Positions 33,749-42,645 of a DNA stretch of 64,000 nt are shown here, piece by piece. This DNA is from Pseudarthrobacter sp. BIM B-2242 (GTDB lineage Bacteria > Actinomycetota > Actinomycetes > Actinomycetales > Micrococcaceae), in NCBI RefSeq assembly GCF_014764445.1, contig NZ_CP061721.1, positions 930,001-994,000 of the forward strand, read 5' to 3'. How positions within the stretch are numbered: the stretch's first letter is position 1; every line of letters starts with the position of its first letter. The notes below the pieces were generated by a model. The model was not told the origin of the DNA. It saw only the letters and a program-made list of their open reading frames with translations, and did no database searches. Made by a program: the position numbers and the translations under genes.

Positions 33749-34846
33749 ATGACCCGTGATCAGATCCTGACTGCACCGGACACCGCGCTTCCCACCCTTC
33801 GTGGCGCCGTGGCCGGACTTCCGCCCTACGTTCCCGGCCGCCGCAGCGCCGGCCTGGACATTGCAGCCCTCGCCAGCAACGAAAGCCACTACGAACCACT
33901 GCCCGCTGCCGCCGCTGCGGTGGCCGCAGCGGCCGGAACCATGAACCGCTACCCGGACAGTGCCGCCGTCGAACTCCGTGAACGGCTTGCCCGCCACCTC
34001 GGCGTCACGGCCGGAGAGGTGGCGGTGGGACCCGGCAGCGTGGGCGTCCTCCAGCAGATCATCACCGGACTGTGCGATGCCGGGGATGACGTGATCTTTG
34101 CGTGGCGCTCCTTCGAGGCCTACCCCATCCTGGTTGAGCTGGCAGGCGCCCGGCCGGTCCGCGTTCCGCTGGACGATGTGGAGGGCCACGACCTCGAAGC
34201 CATGGCCGCGGCCGTCACCGACCGCACGAAGGTGATCCTGCTCTGCACCCCCAACAATCCCACCGGCGTTCCGATCAGCCACGAACGCATCGAGGCGTTC
34301 CTGCAGTCCGTCCGCTCCGACATCCTCGTGGTGATCGACGAGGCCTACGTGGAATACGCCGAAGCGGGCAGCGGCCCGGATTCCCTGGCGCTCTACCGCC
34401 AGTACCCGAACGTCTGCATCCTGCGCACCTTCTCGAAGGCGTACGGGCTCGCCGGCCTGCGCGTGGGATACGCCGTGGCGGCACCGACCATCGCCGAGGG
34501 ACTGCGCCGGACTGCCCTTCCCTTCTCGGTGAGCGCGCTGGCCCAGAAGGCGGCCATCGCGTCGCTGGACGCGGGGGAGGAGATGGAAGCCCGGGTGGCC
34601 ACGGTCAAGCAGGAGCGCACCCGGATGGCTGCGCAGCTGGAAGCCCAGGGCTGGAAACTGCAGGCGAGCCAGGGCAACTTCCTGTGGATCCGCGCAGATG
34701 AACGCCTCCAGGCAAGGCTGGTGGACGCGTTCGACCGCGCAGGCATCTTGGTCCGTGCGTACCAGGGCGACGGCGTACGGATCACCGTTGCCGCCCCCGC
34801 CTCCAACGATCGCGTGCTCCGGCTTTTGGAAGCCCACGCAGCCTGA
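33749..34846 (+). CDS. Class I/II aminotransferase (HisC / aromatic aminotransferase-like)
   Basis: The 365-residue PLP enzyme has ALASNESHYEPLP at the N-terminus, CTPNNPTGVPIS, DEAYVEYAE, and the PLP-binding lysine in TFSKAYGLAGLRVGYA, with the arginine of the carboxylate clamp in ITVAAPASNDR. It resembles histidinol-phosphate and aromatic amino acid aminotransferases; the neighbouring permease, Lrp regulator and TPP enzyme favour a role in amino acid use rather than histidine synthesis. The ATG at 33749 was preferred to a TTG two codons earlier; no ribosome binding site is seen, so the mRNA may be leaderless or nearly so. Confidence 0.88.
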   Translation: MTRDQILTAPDTALPTLRGAVAGLPPYVPGRRSAGLDIAALASNESHYEPLPAAAAAVAAAAGTMNRYPDSAAVELRERLARHLGVTAGEVAVGPGSVGVLQQIITGLCDAGDDVIFAWRSFEAYPILVELAGARPVRVPLDDVEGHDLEAMAAAVTDRTKVILLCTPNNPTGVPISHERIEAFLQSVRSDILVVIDEAYVEYAEAGSGPDSLALYRQYPNVCILRTFSKAYGLAGLRVGYAVAAPTIAEGLRRTALPFSVSALAQKAAIASLDAGEEMEARVATVKQERTRMAAQLEAQGWKLQASQGNFLWIRADERLQARLVDAFDRAGILVRAYQGDGVRITVAAPASNDRVLRLLEAHAA

Positions 34847-34899
34847 CAACCGACTTTCCTGTTACCCCATCCGTTCCACCCACAACCAGAGGACTCCCC

Positions 34900-36312
34900 A
34901 TGGAACAACAGACAAAGACGTCTGGCCGCGCACTGGGCGCGGCACTCAAACCCCGCCAGCTCACCATGATGGGGCTCGGCAGCGCCATCGGTGCGGGCCT
35001 GTTCATCGGCTCCGGCGCCGGCATCCAGGCCGCCGGACCGGCCGTGCTGATCTCCTACCTCGTGGCCGGCACCCTCATCATCCTGGTGATGTGGGCCCTC
35101 GGCGAGATGGCCGCCGCCAATCCGGACAGCGGCGCCTTCTCCGTCTACACCGCCAAGGCGTACGGGCCGGTGGCCGGTGCCACGGTGGGCTGGCTCTGGT
35201 GGCTGCAGCTCGTGGTGGTCATCGCAGCCGAAGCGCTCGGTGCGGCAGGCCTGCTGGCCACCATCTTCCCGGCCCTGCCGGTGTGGCTGATGGCCTTCGT
35301 GTTCATCGTGGTGCTCACGGCTGTGAACCTCACCAGTGTGAAGAACTTCGGCGAGTTCGAGTTCTGGTTCGCCCTGCTCAAGGTGGCGGCAATCGTCGGG
35401 TTCCTCCTGGTGGGCGCTGCCCTGCTCTTCGGCTGGCTGCCGGGCGTCCAGTCGCCGGGCCTGTCCAACTTCACCGGCGCCGGCTTCGCGCCTGATGGTT
35501 TCGCCGGAATCGCCACGGCACTCTTCGTGGTGGCGTTCGCGTTCGGCGGCACCGAGATCGTGTCGGTGGCGGCAGCCGAGACCGCGGAGCCGGCGCGCAG
35601 CGTGCGGACAGCGGTCCGGACTGTGCTGTGGCGCATCCTGGTCTTCTACATCGGTGCGATCTTCGTTATCGCAGCCGTGGTTCCCGTCGGTTCGGCGGGG
35701 CTGAAGAGCCCGTTCGCCGCGGTGTTGGAGGCAGCCGGCATGCCCGGCGCAGCCACCGCCATCACCCTGGTGGCCGTGGCAGCTCTGCTCTCCGCCCTGA
35801 ACGCCAACCTTTACGGTGCGTCACGGATGGCGTACTCCCTCGCCGAGCGGGGCGAAGCACCACGCCTGCTTGCCTCGGTGTCCAAAGCCCGGGTTCCGGT
35901 TGTCGCAGTCGTGGCCAGCGTCGCCTTCGGTGTTGTCACGGTTGTGCTGGAGCTGGCTTTCCCCGAGATGGTCCTTCCCGTCCTGCTCAACATCGTTGGC
36001 TCGACCTGCCTGCTGGTGTGGACCTCTGCTTTGCTGGCCCAGCTCGCGCTGCGCCTCCGTGCCGACCGCAACGGGACGGCGCTTCCCCTGCGGATGCCCG
36101 GCTTCCCGTGGCTCACGGTGGTTGGCCTGGTCATCCTCGCTGCGATCTTCACGGTGGGCTTCATCGGCGAGGATTCCCGCCCCCAGCTCCTGAGCACCTT
36201 CGCACTCGTGGCACTCCTGGCGGTGGCGAACTGGATCCATCACCGGCACGGTAAGGTTGCGCCGATTGTCGAAGCATCGGACGTTGACAAGCAGCGGGTG
36301 CTCGTCGACTGA
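34900..36312 (+). CDS. Amino acid permease, APC family (GabP/ProY-like)
   Basis: The 470-residue protein has twelve membrane helices and the AAT family opening LKPRQLTMMGLGSAIGAGLFIGSG, plus FAFGGTEIVSVAAAETAEPARSV in helix 6. It would take up amino acids such as GABA, proline or aromatic types with protons. It follows the aminotransferase gene by 53 bp on the same strand and very likely feeds it. Confidence 0.92.
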   Translation: MEQQTKTSGRALGAALKPRQLTMMGLGSAIGAGLFIGSGAGIQAAGPAVLISYLVAGTLIILVMWALGEMAAANPDSGAFSVYTAKAYGPVAGATVGWLWWLQLVVVIAAEALGAAGLLATIFPALPVWLMAFVFIVVLTAVNLTSVKNFGEFEFWFALLKVAAIVGFLLVGAALLFGWLPGVQSPGLSNFTGAGFAPDGFAGIATALFVVAFAFGGTEIVSVAAAETAEPARSVRTAVRTVLWRILVFYIGAIFVIAAVVPVGSAGLKSPFAAVLEAAGMPGAATAITLVAVAALLSALNANLYGASRMAYSLAERGEAPRLLASVSKARVPVVAVVASVAFGVVTVVLELAFPEMVLPVLLNIVGSTCLLVWTSALLAQLALRLRADRNGTALPLRMPGFPWLTVVGLVILAAIFTVGFIGEDSRPQLLSTFALVALLAVANWIHHRHGKVAPIVEASDVDKQRVLVD

Positions 36313-36426
36313 ACAAAGGGTTGCAAACCACGTCCCAGCCGGCACCGTAGCGCACGATGCCGGCCTGCTGGCTGTGCGAGACAGAGACGGATGATTGCCC
36401 GCCGGTCTTTCACCACGTCGAAAACA

Positions 36427-36461
36427 GGCAAGGCCCCCGCTGCGTGAGCAAGGGCCTTGCC
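36427..36461. terminator. Terminator-like hairpin after the permease gene
   Basis: GGCAAGGCCC at 36427-36436 pairs with 36452-36461 (10 bp, 15-base loop), 115 bp after the permease stop. There is no T-run on the plus strand; a run of T lies on the other side for the minus strand. Confidence 0.45.
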
Positions 36462-36495
36462 GTTCGGCACTTCTGGCTACCAACCTTGTGAACCG

Positions 36496-36545
36496 TATGG
36501 CCAATCTAACTGCCCATGCTCAGCGATGGCTCCAGATTGGCCATA
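36496..36545. repeat. Perfect 12-bp inverted repeat upstream of the EcsC gene
   Basis: TATGGCCAATCT at 36496-36507 is repeated inverted at 36534-36545, with an inner GCCCAT/ATGGCT pair. It lies 138 bp before the EcsC-family start in a 370-bp gene-free gap, at the left end of the region rich in defence genes. It could be an operator, an attenuator or an end of a small lost element. Confidence 0.5.
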
Positions 36546-36682
36546 AAATATCCAAGAATGACGTCTCTTCATGGATGAAGTCCGTTGCTCCTATATACCT
36601 GAGGTCGTACGCTCGTGGGCAGCTTTTCCGGTTGCGATCGTGTCGGACTGGGTTCACTGCAACGTGAAGGCATAATTGCGGC

Positions 36683-37807
36683 ATGACAGAACCATCGGCG
36701 TACGAGCTCGAAGCGTGGCACAACATCCAGCGGTTCAAGGGCCGACCGCTCTCACAGGCGATACGAAATGCGGGGGAGCAGGTGGCCGCCGGCGCTGAGA
36801 AACTCGGTGAGCGTGCCACGCAGTACCTGGAGGGAAGGCCAGGAGCCCAAGCTACCGTTGTCCGGGGACAGGAAATCGTTTCCAAGGGCGCTCACATGCT
36901 CGGCACCGGGGCTCGCAAAGCGGTCGAGGCCATTCCGGACGGAGTATCCGACTGGGGCGGCACTGCTTTTACATCGATGCGCCAATCGGTGGCGCGGGTC
37001 TCAAGGGCAGGACTCTCACCCAAGCAAGTGGTCGCGAAGCACAAGAAGCGTAAGCACGCCGTCAGTACCCTTTCCGACCTGCGACGTCTGGACCTTGAGC
37101 AGATCGATGCTGTCCGTGGACGAGGGGCGAGTTGGGGATATCCGCTTGCCGCTGCCGTTTCTGGAGCCGGTGCAGGGTTGGCGATCTCCGGCGGGGAACT
37201 CGCAGTCCCCCTCACAGGTGGTGCCGCGGCAGCACCTTCGGGCGCCGTAATCGCCGGCGCCTTCGTTGGCGACGCCGCCATAGTTCTGGCACTGGGGTCC
37301 CGTTGCGTCGGCGAAGTGTCGTTGCACTACGGCTACGATCCGGAAGAACCTGCCGAAAAGCTCTTCATCATGTCTGTCGTTAATGCGGGAACGGCAATAT
37401 CCGCCGGCGCCAAGTCCGCCGCAATGGCCGACATTTCGCGGCTCACTCAAGCTCTCGTCCGCAAAAAGACGTGGGAAATTCTGGACAGATCGATCGTCTC
37501 TCAGGTCTCGAAGCAGTTCGCGAAGGCATTCGGCGTTCGCCTTACGAAGCAGGGGCTGGGCAAAGTCGTTCCCGTCGCAGGAATCCTCGTGGGTGGGACC
37601 CTTAACTGGACCACTTTGGAAGGGATATTTGACGCTGCCAACATGGCGTACCGACGGCGGTTCCTCTTGGAAAAGTACCCGCATCTTGGCGAGGGAGAAG
37701 CCCAAGAATGGCTTCATGACGACGGCCAAGTCGGCGAAGACGACTCTGACGAACCTATCAGTGTGCTCGTTGAGATCGTCGAGGCGGGTGGCCCCGACCT
37801 GCACTGA
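36683..37807 (+). CDS. EcsC family protein
   Basis: The 374-residue protein matches the EcsC family: an amphipathic N-terminus (residues 1-100), a central Gly/Ala-rich hydrophobic region (about residues 145-200, GAGLAISGGELAVPLTGGAAAAPSGAVIAGAF) and HYGYDPEEPAEKLFIMSVVN, followed by a C-terminal segment ending PHLGEGEAQEWLHDDG. The family is linked to ABC transporters and membrane association in Bacillus, but its biochemical role is unknown. GAAGG lies about 11 bases before the ATG. Base composition is lower in GC than the core genes to the left. Confidence 0.78.
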   Translation: MTEPSAYELEAWHNIQRFKGRPLSQAIRNAGEQVAAGAEKLGERATQYLEGRPGAQATVVRGQEIVSKGAHMLGTGARKAVEAIPDGVSDWGGTAFTSMRQSVARVSRAGLSPKQVVAKHKKRKHAVSTLSDLRRLDLEQIDAVRGRGASWGYPLAAAVSGAGAGLAISGGELAVPLTGGAAAAPSGAVIAGAFVGDAAIVLALGSRCVGEVSLHYGYDPEEPAEKLFIMSVVNAGTAISAGAKSAAMADISRLTQALVRKKTWEILDRSIVSQVSKQFAKAFGVRLTKQGLGKVVPVAGILVGGTLNWTTLEGIFDAANMAYRRRFLLEKYPHLGEGEAQEWLHDDGQVGEDDSDEPISVLVEIVEAGGPDLH

Positions 37808-37927
37808 TTGTGGCGAGTCCACCCAAAGGAGCGTGGTGGTAGATCGACGGGTTGTGGACGCCGACCTCACATTGGAGCTACAGAACAGAGACTAAAACGA
37901 CTGGTTGGTTTCAAAACCCGTGGCATT

Positions 37928-38464
37928 ACCGCCTCCAGTGCCGTGGCCAGGGAACGCGGGTCCAGCCGTCCGTCCGGCTCCGCTGAGCCTGGCTGATCGC
38001 CCGGTCCCCCGACCAGCAGAGCGGCGTCGATCTGGATGACGGAGCTGTCCGGGCCGAGCAGGTGCCCGAATCGCATGGTCAAGGGACTCAAGCTCTGCCC
38101 GGCCACGAGGACCCTTAGGCCTCGCCCATGAGCCCGGCTGCGGTGTCTGTGCCAAAGCCGCCCGCGACGCCGAGGTGCCCTCACCCTGGAGGAGTTGGGT
38201 GCCGGGGCGGTTGCGGCGGTCAGCGCGCTCAGGCGATCGGCGAGCTCCCGGAGCTCCGGTGCGGCTCCGGCGAGATGCGCACCGCGGCCAGCGAGAATTA
38301 GCGGCCGCCTGCCCCCGCACCTTTGTGCGTGCGGTGCCGGAATCTCATCGTCCGCGGCTTCGATTGCCCAAGGTCGCAGGGAAGGCAATCACGACGGCGG
38401 TGCGCTGGGTAAGTGCGTACTCCACCGCCTGCCGGGTGATGGAGCCCGCGGCGTCGCGGGTGAC
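37928..38464 (-). pseudogene. Decayed partial copy of the TPP enzyme gene
   Basis: Nucleotide similarity to the gene at 31361-33031 is clear over several blocks: NVTRDAAGSITRQAVEYALT (in a frame different from the others), RPLILAGRGAHLAGA, ELRELADRLSALTA, LSPLTMRFGHLLGPDSSVIQ, and DGRLDPRSLATALEAVMP. Internal deletions and several frameshifts separate them, and both ends of the gene are missing. It is the relic of a second copy, or of a homologue brought in from a related strain. Its right end has become the tail of the neighbouring HEPN-motif gene. Confidence 0.85.
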
Positions 38465-39114
38465 GTTGGTGAGAGCTCCGCGTGCCAATAAGCCGTAAAC
38501 CGAGGCGCCGCCGTTCGACTAGTGGCAGCGCTGAAGTCCGAGTCGGTTGCGTGGATAAACTCCGGATGGTCCCAACCTTTGATGGTGTCCGGGGCCTGAC
38601 CTTGCAACCAGACGCGCAGGCTCTCAAGGACTGGCTGCGTCGCCTGGTCCACGACGTCCTCCATTACTGAGATCAAGTCCGAGAAGCTCTCGGCAATGGC
38701 CAAAGGCATTGGATGAATGATCGAAATTCCGCTGACCTTGACTCCGCGTCCCTCGGCATCGAGGAAGGCAACGGGTAGCGGCAGGGTCAATTCTGACTGT
38801 GAGTGCGCGACGGTGGTGTTTCGATACTTCCGTATCTTGTCGTGCACCCCAGCGAGGGTAGGTGGCAACGCCGGGATTTCCGGCATGTTGTCCAGGCGTG
38901 TGCGAACGTTCGAATCGATGAACGGGCGGATGTAAGCCGTGACTGCATGCGAGGTCAGCGGGAGCCAGAGCTCGGAACCTTCACCGGCCTCGAAGGCATG
39001 ACGCAGGGTATGCGCGGCTTCCGAAAGGTCGGAGGAATGACTGGTAAGTGCCACCAGTAGCCTCGTTTCGGGCGCGTCTGGCAACACTGCAATTCGCGGT
39101 TCAGGGTTGGTCAC
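38389..39114 (-). CDS. Hypothetical protein with HEPN-like RN-x4-H motif, chimeric C-terminus
   Basis: The 241-residue frame starts at a GTG with AGGAGC upstream. Residues about 85-110 contain HDKIRKYRNTTVAHSQSEL, where R98-N-x4-H104 fits the HEPN ribonuclease motif; surrounding helices fit a HEPN bundle. The last 25-30 residues (about 217-241) read the remnant of the TPP gene in another frame, so the natural C-terminus has probably been replaced. It could be a toxin or defence RNase; that is inference. It is divergent from the zinc-ribbon gene at 39207. Confidence 0.55.
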   Translation of the reverse strand: MTNPEPRIAVLPDAPETRLLVALTSHSSDLSEAAHTLRHAFEAGEGSELWLPLTSHAVTAYIRPFIDSNVRTRLDNMPEIPALPPTLAGVHDKIRKYRNTTVAHSQSELTLPLPVAFLDAEGRGVKVSGISIIHPMPLAIAESFSDLISVMEDVVDQATQPVLESLRVWLQGQAPDTIKGWDHPEFIHATDSDFSAATSRTAAPRFTAYWHAELSPTSPATPRAPSPGRRWSTHLPSAPPS

Positions 39115-39206
39115 GTGGGTTGCTGCTCCTGTTTTCTGTATAGCTGTCGGTCCTAAAACTTTTTGTAAGTCGGCAGAATGTCTGCAGCCGAGGCTACGTT
39201 TCTAAG

Positions 39207-39452
39207 ATGGCAGAGAACCGAAACCCCAAAAGAAAAACTGCGACAAGACGGTGCCCGGTCTGCGGGCACGAGGCCTGGCGCATTATCTACGGCATGGTTA
39301 TGCCCGACACAGTGGAGCAATATCCGAAAACGGAATTTGCTGGCTGCGTCATGATGCACGAACAGCGCATTTATCCCGCGACCGGCCAGGTTGAATGGGG
39401 CCTGCCGAAGTGGGCTTGCCAAGATGACGAGTGCCGCCACCGCTGGTGGTGA
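39207..39452 (+). CDS. Small zinc-ribbon protein
   Basis: The 81-residue protein begins MAENRNPKRKTATRRCPVCG and has two Cys pairs, C-P-V-C near residue 16 and W-A-C-x4-C near residue 70, typical of a zinc ribbon. The C-terminus ends CQDDECRHRWW. No partner is known. It is convergent with the helicase-nuclease gene that ends at 39469. Confidence 0.7.
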   Translation: MAENRNPKRKTATRRCPVCGHEAWRIIYGMVMPDTVEQYPKTEFAGCVMMHEQRIYPATGQVEWGLPKWACQDDECRHRWW

Positions 39453-39468
39453 AGCCGCGCCAACTCAC

Positions 39469-42400
39469 CTAGACCGCGCTGATCTCGTAGATACTTCCCA
39501 AAGCTGGGAAATGGATTAGCGTTCGCACCACGGGCTTTCCGGTTGCAGCCAGTACCGCGCTCCTGTAGGCAGCCATCTGGCCCAGGTACTTTTCGCGGAT
39601 ATGGCCTCCGGGGTTGTTGCCGGGGTATGTCTTGTGGTCGACGAGCACGAATCCTTCTGGTCCTTCCAGCAGAAGGTCGATCCAGCCTTCCATGACCTGG
39701 TTCTCCGGCCGCCAGCCTATCGCTGCCTCCCGATGGCGCACCCACCCCGGGAACTCCGAGTCGAGATAAGCCTCGAACCGGTCCCCGGACGTGATCAGCA
39801 ACAGAGGATCAACGGTTCCCTCGACGTGCCAGCGTTCGACGATCCGTTCCGCCAAATCCTGCCGGTCAGCTGGACTGAGCGCCGAGAACTGCGTTCCCAG
39901 GTAAGCATGGACTGCGCTGCCCACCGCACCCCAGTCATCGGAACCATGTTCAGCAAGACGAGAGCCTAGCTCCACCACCGCGGTTACGGCCGCGTCGTGT
40001 CCCGACGAGTCCAAGGACGACGCCGCGAAGCGGGCTGGCAACGCAGCAGCTCCGGAGGGGGACGACTCGGCATCAGTGAACCTCGGAGTCCAAACGGCAG
40101 CTGTCAAAACCGTATCCAGCGGCTCAAGTTCTGCTACAAACGCACGGAAGCCGTCATTATCCGCCACCTGAATAACACCGTCGGTGCTGTCTTCGTCTTG
40201 CTTGACCCACGAGACCAGCGAGGCAACACCCAGGTTGTTCAGCAAGTCTGGCTTGCCGTTCTTGGCTGTAAGGACCGTTGTTTTTACCGCCCGGGTCATG
40301 CCCACGTACATAAGCCGTGACATGTTGCGGCGATCGCGTTCCTGCGCCCGTTCCGCCACGTCGCTCGTCTTGCCCTTGGCGTCGAGCGGGGAGCCACCGT
40401 ACGGGAAGGGGCTGGGCCAGAAGCGGATCCAGCGGCCGTCCAGCGGCTGCTCCAGATCGAAGCTGCCGTCCTGCTCCACTGCGGCGCCGAACGCTGCGAG
40501 TCGCAGATCTTTGTCCAGCCCCTCCAAGACCACAACGGGCCATTCGAGCCCTTTGGCCTTGTGATAGGTCAGAACGTTGACCACGTCGTCCCCTGCGTTC
40601 TCGGCCGATTGCTGCTCCTCACTGCCGAAGAAGGCGAGGAAGCCCCGCAGTGTCGCTGGCGATCGGAGCGCCAGACATCGCTCGTAATACGTATGGATCG
40701 CGCCACGGGCGGCGTCGAGATTCCTCAATCTGGTAGCCGGCGACGACCAGCTGCTGATCAGACGGTTGAGCCTCAGTACACCGGTCACCGCCTCGAAGAC
40801 CTCGGTGGGAGTAGCCCGGGCTGCACGTTCGCGGAGACCATCGAGCCCTGCGATCAGTGGGTCGGCATTCCACGACTCCAGCACGGCGGCGGTCTCCGGG
40901 GCAGCAAGGAGCTGCTGTTGCCAGATCGCGTGGGCGGAGTGGTCAGGATGGAGTGCCACGATCTCGGCCAGCGCCACCGTGTCATAGCCGTCAGCGACGA
41001 AAGCCATGCCCGCCCGCGCGAGCTGCACCTCCCGTGCATCGGACAGCTTGCGTGGGTTGCGGCTGGCCCGGACCCCCAAAGCATCCAGTGCTGAGGAGAG
41101 TGATTCCACATCTGCGTTTGAGCGGGCAAGGATGGCTACGTCGCCGGCTCTCAGTTCCGGCCGCCTCCCCAGCAGAGACGCCACGCCTGCAGCGGTTGCC
41201 TTGAGCCGTTCACCGTCGTTGGTCTGGGGCCGGGTCCAGGCCTCAAGCGTGCCTGCGGACCAGTCCGCGTGTGCGTCCGGAAGCATCAAGTGGACTGTCT
41301 CGGGCTGCATCCCATGTCCTTGGAACACCGGCTCGAAGACGGCATTGCTCAAGTCCACGACGGCCTGGTGCGACCGCCAGGTTTCGGACAGCTGTTCCCG
41401 GCGGCTGACCTTGGCAACGACCGCTTCCATAAGTTCAGGGTCAGTGCCGCGGAACTCGTAGATGGCCTGTTTGGGGTCGCCCACCCAGACGGCCTCATTT
41501 ACGAGACTGCTGAGCTGCAGGAAGAGTTCCAACTGGAGGGGGCTGGTGTCCTGGAACTCGTCGACGACAAGGAACCGGACGCGTCCGGGGAACGAGCGTC
41601 GGAAGGCTTCATTGTCGCGTGCCAGCTTGAGGACCAGAGTCTCCTGGTCAACAAAGTCCATGAGGCCGTGAAGCCGTTTGAACTCGGAATAGGCATCAAG
41701 GCAATCTGCAGCGCAAGCGAAGATCCTCCGGGTGTATTGCTCCAGATCGTGATGGAAAGCAGGGTTGGACAGTAGACCTTCCTTGATGGCATCCATGGCT
41801 GGTGCGAAGAGTGCTTTGACAGCCGAGGGAGCCCCTGATCCCACGACGCCGCGCCACTCTTCCCAGGTGATGCTTTCGATTTCGCCCATTTTCGCAACCT
41901 TGTGAAGGATCTTTGGCGCATGTTCCGTAAAGGATACTGAGGTGACGCTCACCGTCTTCCCGGCAGGCGTCTTGCCGTCCCGAGCCGTCGCTTCAAGGTC
42001 GGGCACGATAGCGCGCAGGTCCCGCAACCACTTCTCCCGGTCGTCTTGACTGGGGGTATCGAGGAGCTCGCGGAAGCCGTTCCAGGACCTTTCTGCGCAG
42101 TCGGACAGGTCCTCCGCGTCCAGCAGGTTAGTGCGGGCAGCGTCCACAACGGACCGGACCATCTCCTGCCAGGTTTTGGCATCCCGGGCGCCAGCGTCGT
42201 CGGTCCCCATGCGGCGGGCGATGGGGAGAATGGCCGGAGCGTGTTCGGCCAAGATTTCGTCGGTTGCCAGATTGAAGATGCCGGTAAGCTGTTCCTCGCC
42301 TATGATCTCGAGGGCGGGGGACAGTCCCGCGTCGATCGCATGTTCCTGGAGCAACTGGCCGTAGACACCGTTCACGGTGCCGATGAGGCTAGCCGGGAGC

Positions 42401-42645
42401 TGTTGGGAAGCGAGCCGAAGCGCGGCCGCAGCGGTTTCGTCGCCCGTTACCTCAGCCTGTTCCAAAAGCCTGGCTGCTATGCGCTCCCGGAGCTCACCGG
42501 CCGCTTTCTTGGTGAACGTGGTAGCCATTATTGCCCCGGCAGGCAGTCCTCCCGCGATCTGGTCCACGATCTTGCCAGTCAGCGTGTAAGTCTTGCCGGT
42601 GCCGGCGCTGGCCGAGACCATGGTGACGTTGTCCAGCAAGTTCAC
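39469..42645 (-). CDS. AddA-like UvrD helicase with PD-(D/E)XK nuclease domain
   Basis: The 1058-residue protein has Walker A in MVSASAGTGKTYTLTGKI, FTKKAAGELRERI (motif Ia), the DExx box FLVVDEFQDTSPLQ, QAIYEFRGTDPELM and the late helicase motifs NVLTYHKAKGLEWPVVVLEG and RLMYVGMTRAV. A C-terminal PD-(D/E)XK nuclease is marked by EGWIDLLLEGPEGFVLVDHKTYPG. The GTG start at 42645 overlaps the stop of the AddB-like gene by four bases (GTGA) with AAGGGG upstream. This resembles AddA/RecB and would unwind and cut DNA ends. Arthrobacter normally uses AdnAB for recombination, so this set is probably accessory and defence-related. Confidence 0.9.
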   Translation of the reverse strand: MNLLDNVTMVSASAGTGKTYTLTGKIVDQIAGGLPAGAIMATTFTKKAAGELRERIAARLLEQAEVTGDETAAAALRLASQQLPASLIGTVNGVYGQLLQEHAIDAGLSPALEIIGEEQLTGIFNLATDEILAEHAPAILPIARRMGTDDAGARDAKTWQEMVRSVVDAARTNLLDAEDLSDCAERSWNGFRELLDTPSQDDREKWLRDLRAIVPDLEATARDGKTPAGKTVSVTSVSFTEHAPKILHKVAKMGEIESITWEEWRGVVGSGAPSAVKALFAPAMDAIKEGLLSNPAFHHDLEQYTRRIFACAADCLDAYSEFKRLHGLMDFVDQETLVLKLARDNEAFRRSFPGRVRFLVVDEFQDTSPLQLELFLQLSSLVNEAVWVGDPKQAIYEFRGTDPELMEAVVAKVSRREQLSETWRSHQAVVDLSNAVFEPVFQGHGMQPETVHLMLPDAHADWSAGTLEAWTRPQTNDGERLKATAAGVASLLGRRPELRAGDVAILARSNADVESLSSALDALGVRASRNPRKLSDAREVQLARAGMAFVADGYDTVALAEIVALHPDHSAHAIWQQQLLAAPETAAVLESWNADPLIAGLDGLRERAARATPTEVFEAVTGVLRLNRLISSWSSPATRLRNLDAARGAIHTYYERCLALRSPATLRGFLAFFGSEEQQSAENAGDDVVNVLTYHKAKGLEWPVVVLEGLDKDLRLAAFGAAVEQDGSFDLEQPLDGRWIRFWPSPFPYGGSPLDAKGKTSDVAERAQERDRRNMSRLMYVGMTRAVKTTVLTAKNGKPDLLNNLGVASLVSWVKQDEDSTDGVIQVADNDGFRAFVAELEPLDTVLTAAVWTPRFTDAESSPSGAAALPARFAASSLDSSGHDAAVTAVVELGSRLAEHGSDDWGAVGSAVHAYLGTQFSALSPADRQDLAERIVERWHVEGTVDPLLLITSGDRFEAYLDSEFPGWVRHREAAIGWRPENQVMEGWIDLLLEGPEGFVLVDHKTYPGNNPGGHIREKYLGQMAAYRSAVLAATGKPVVRTLIHFPALGSIYEISAV

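Noticed and set aside
37833..37895. A 20-codon ORF with AAGGAG after the EcsC gene
   Set aside because: Too short, with no similarity, at the border of decayed sequence.
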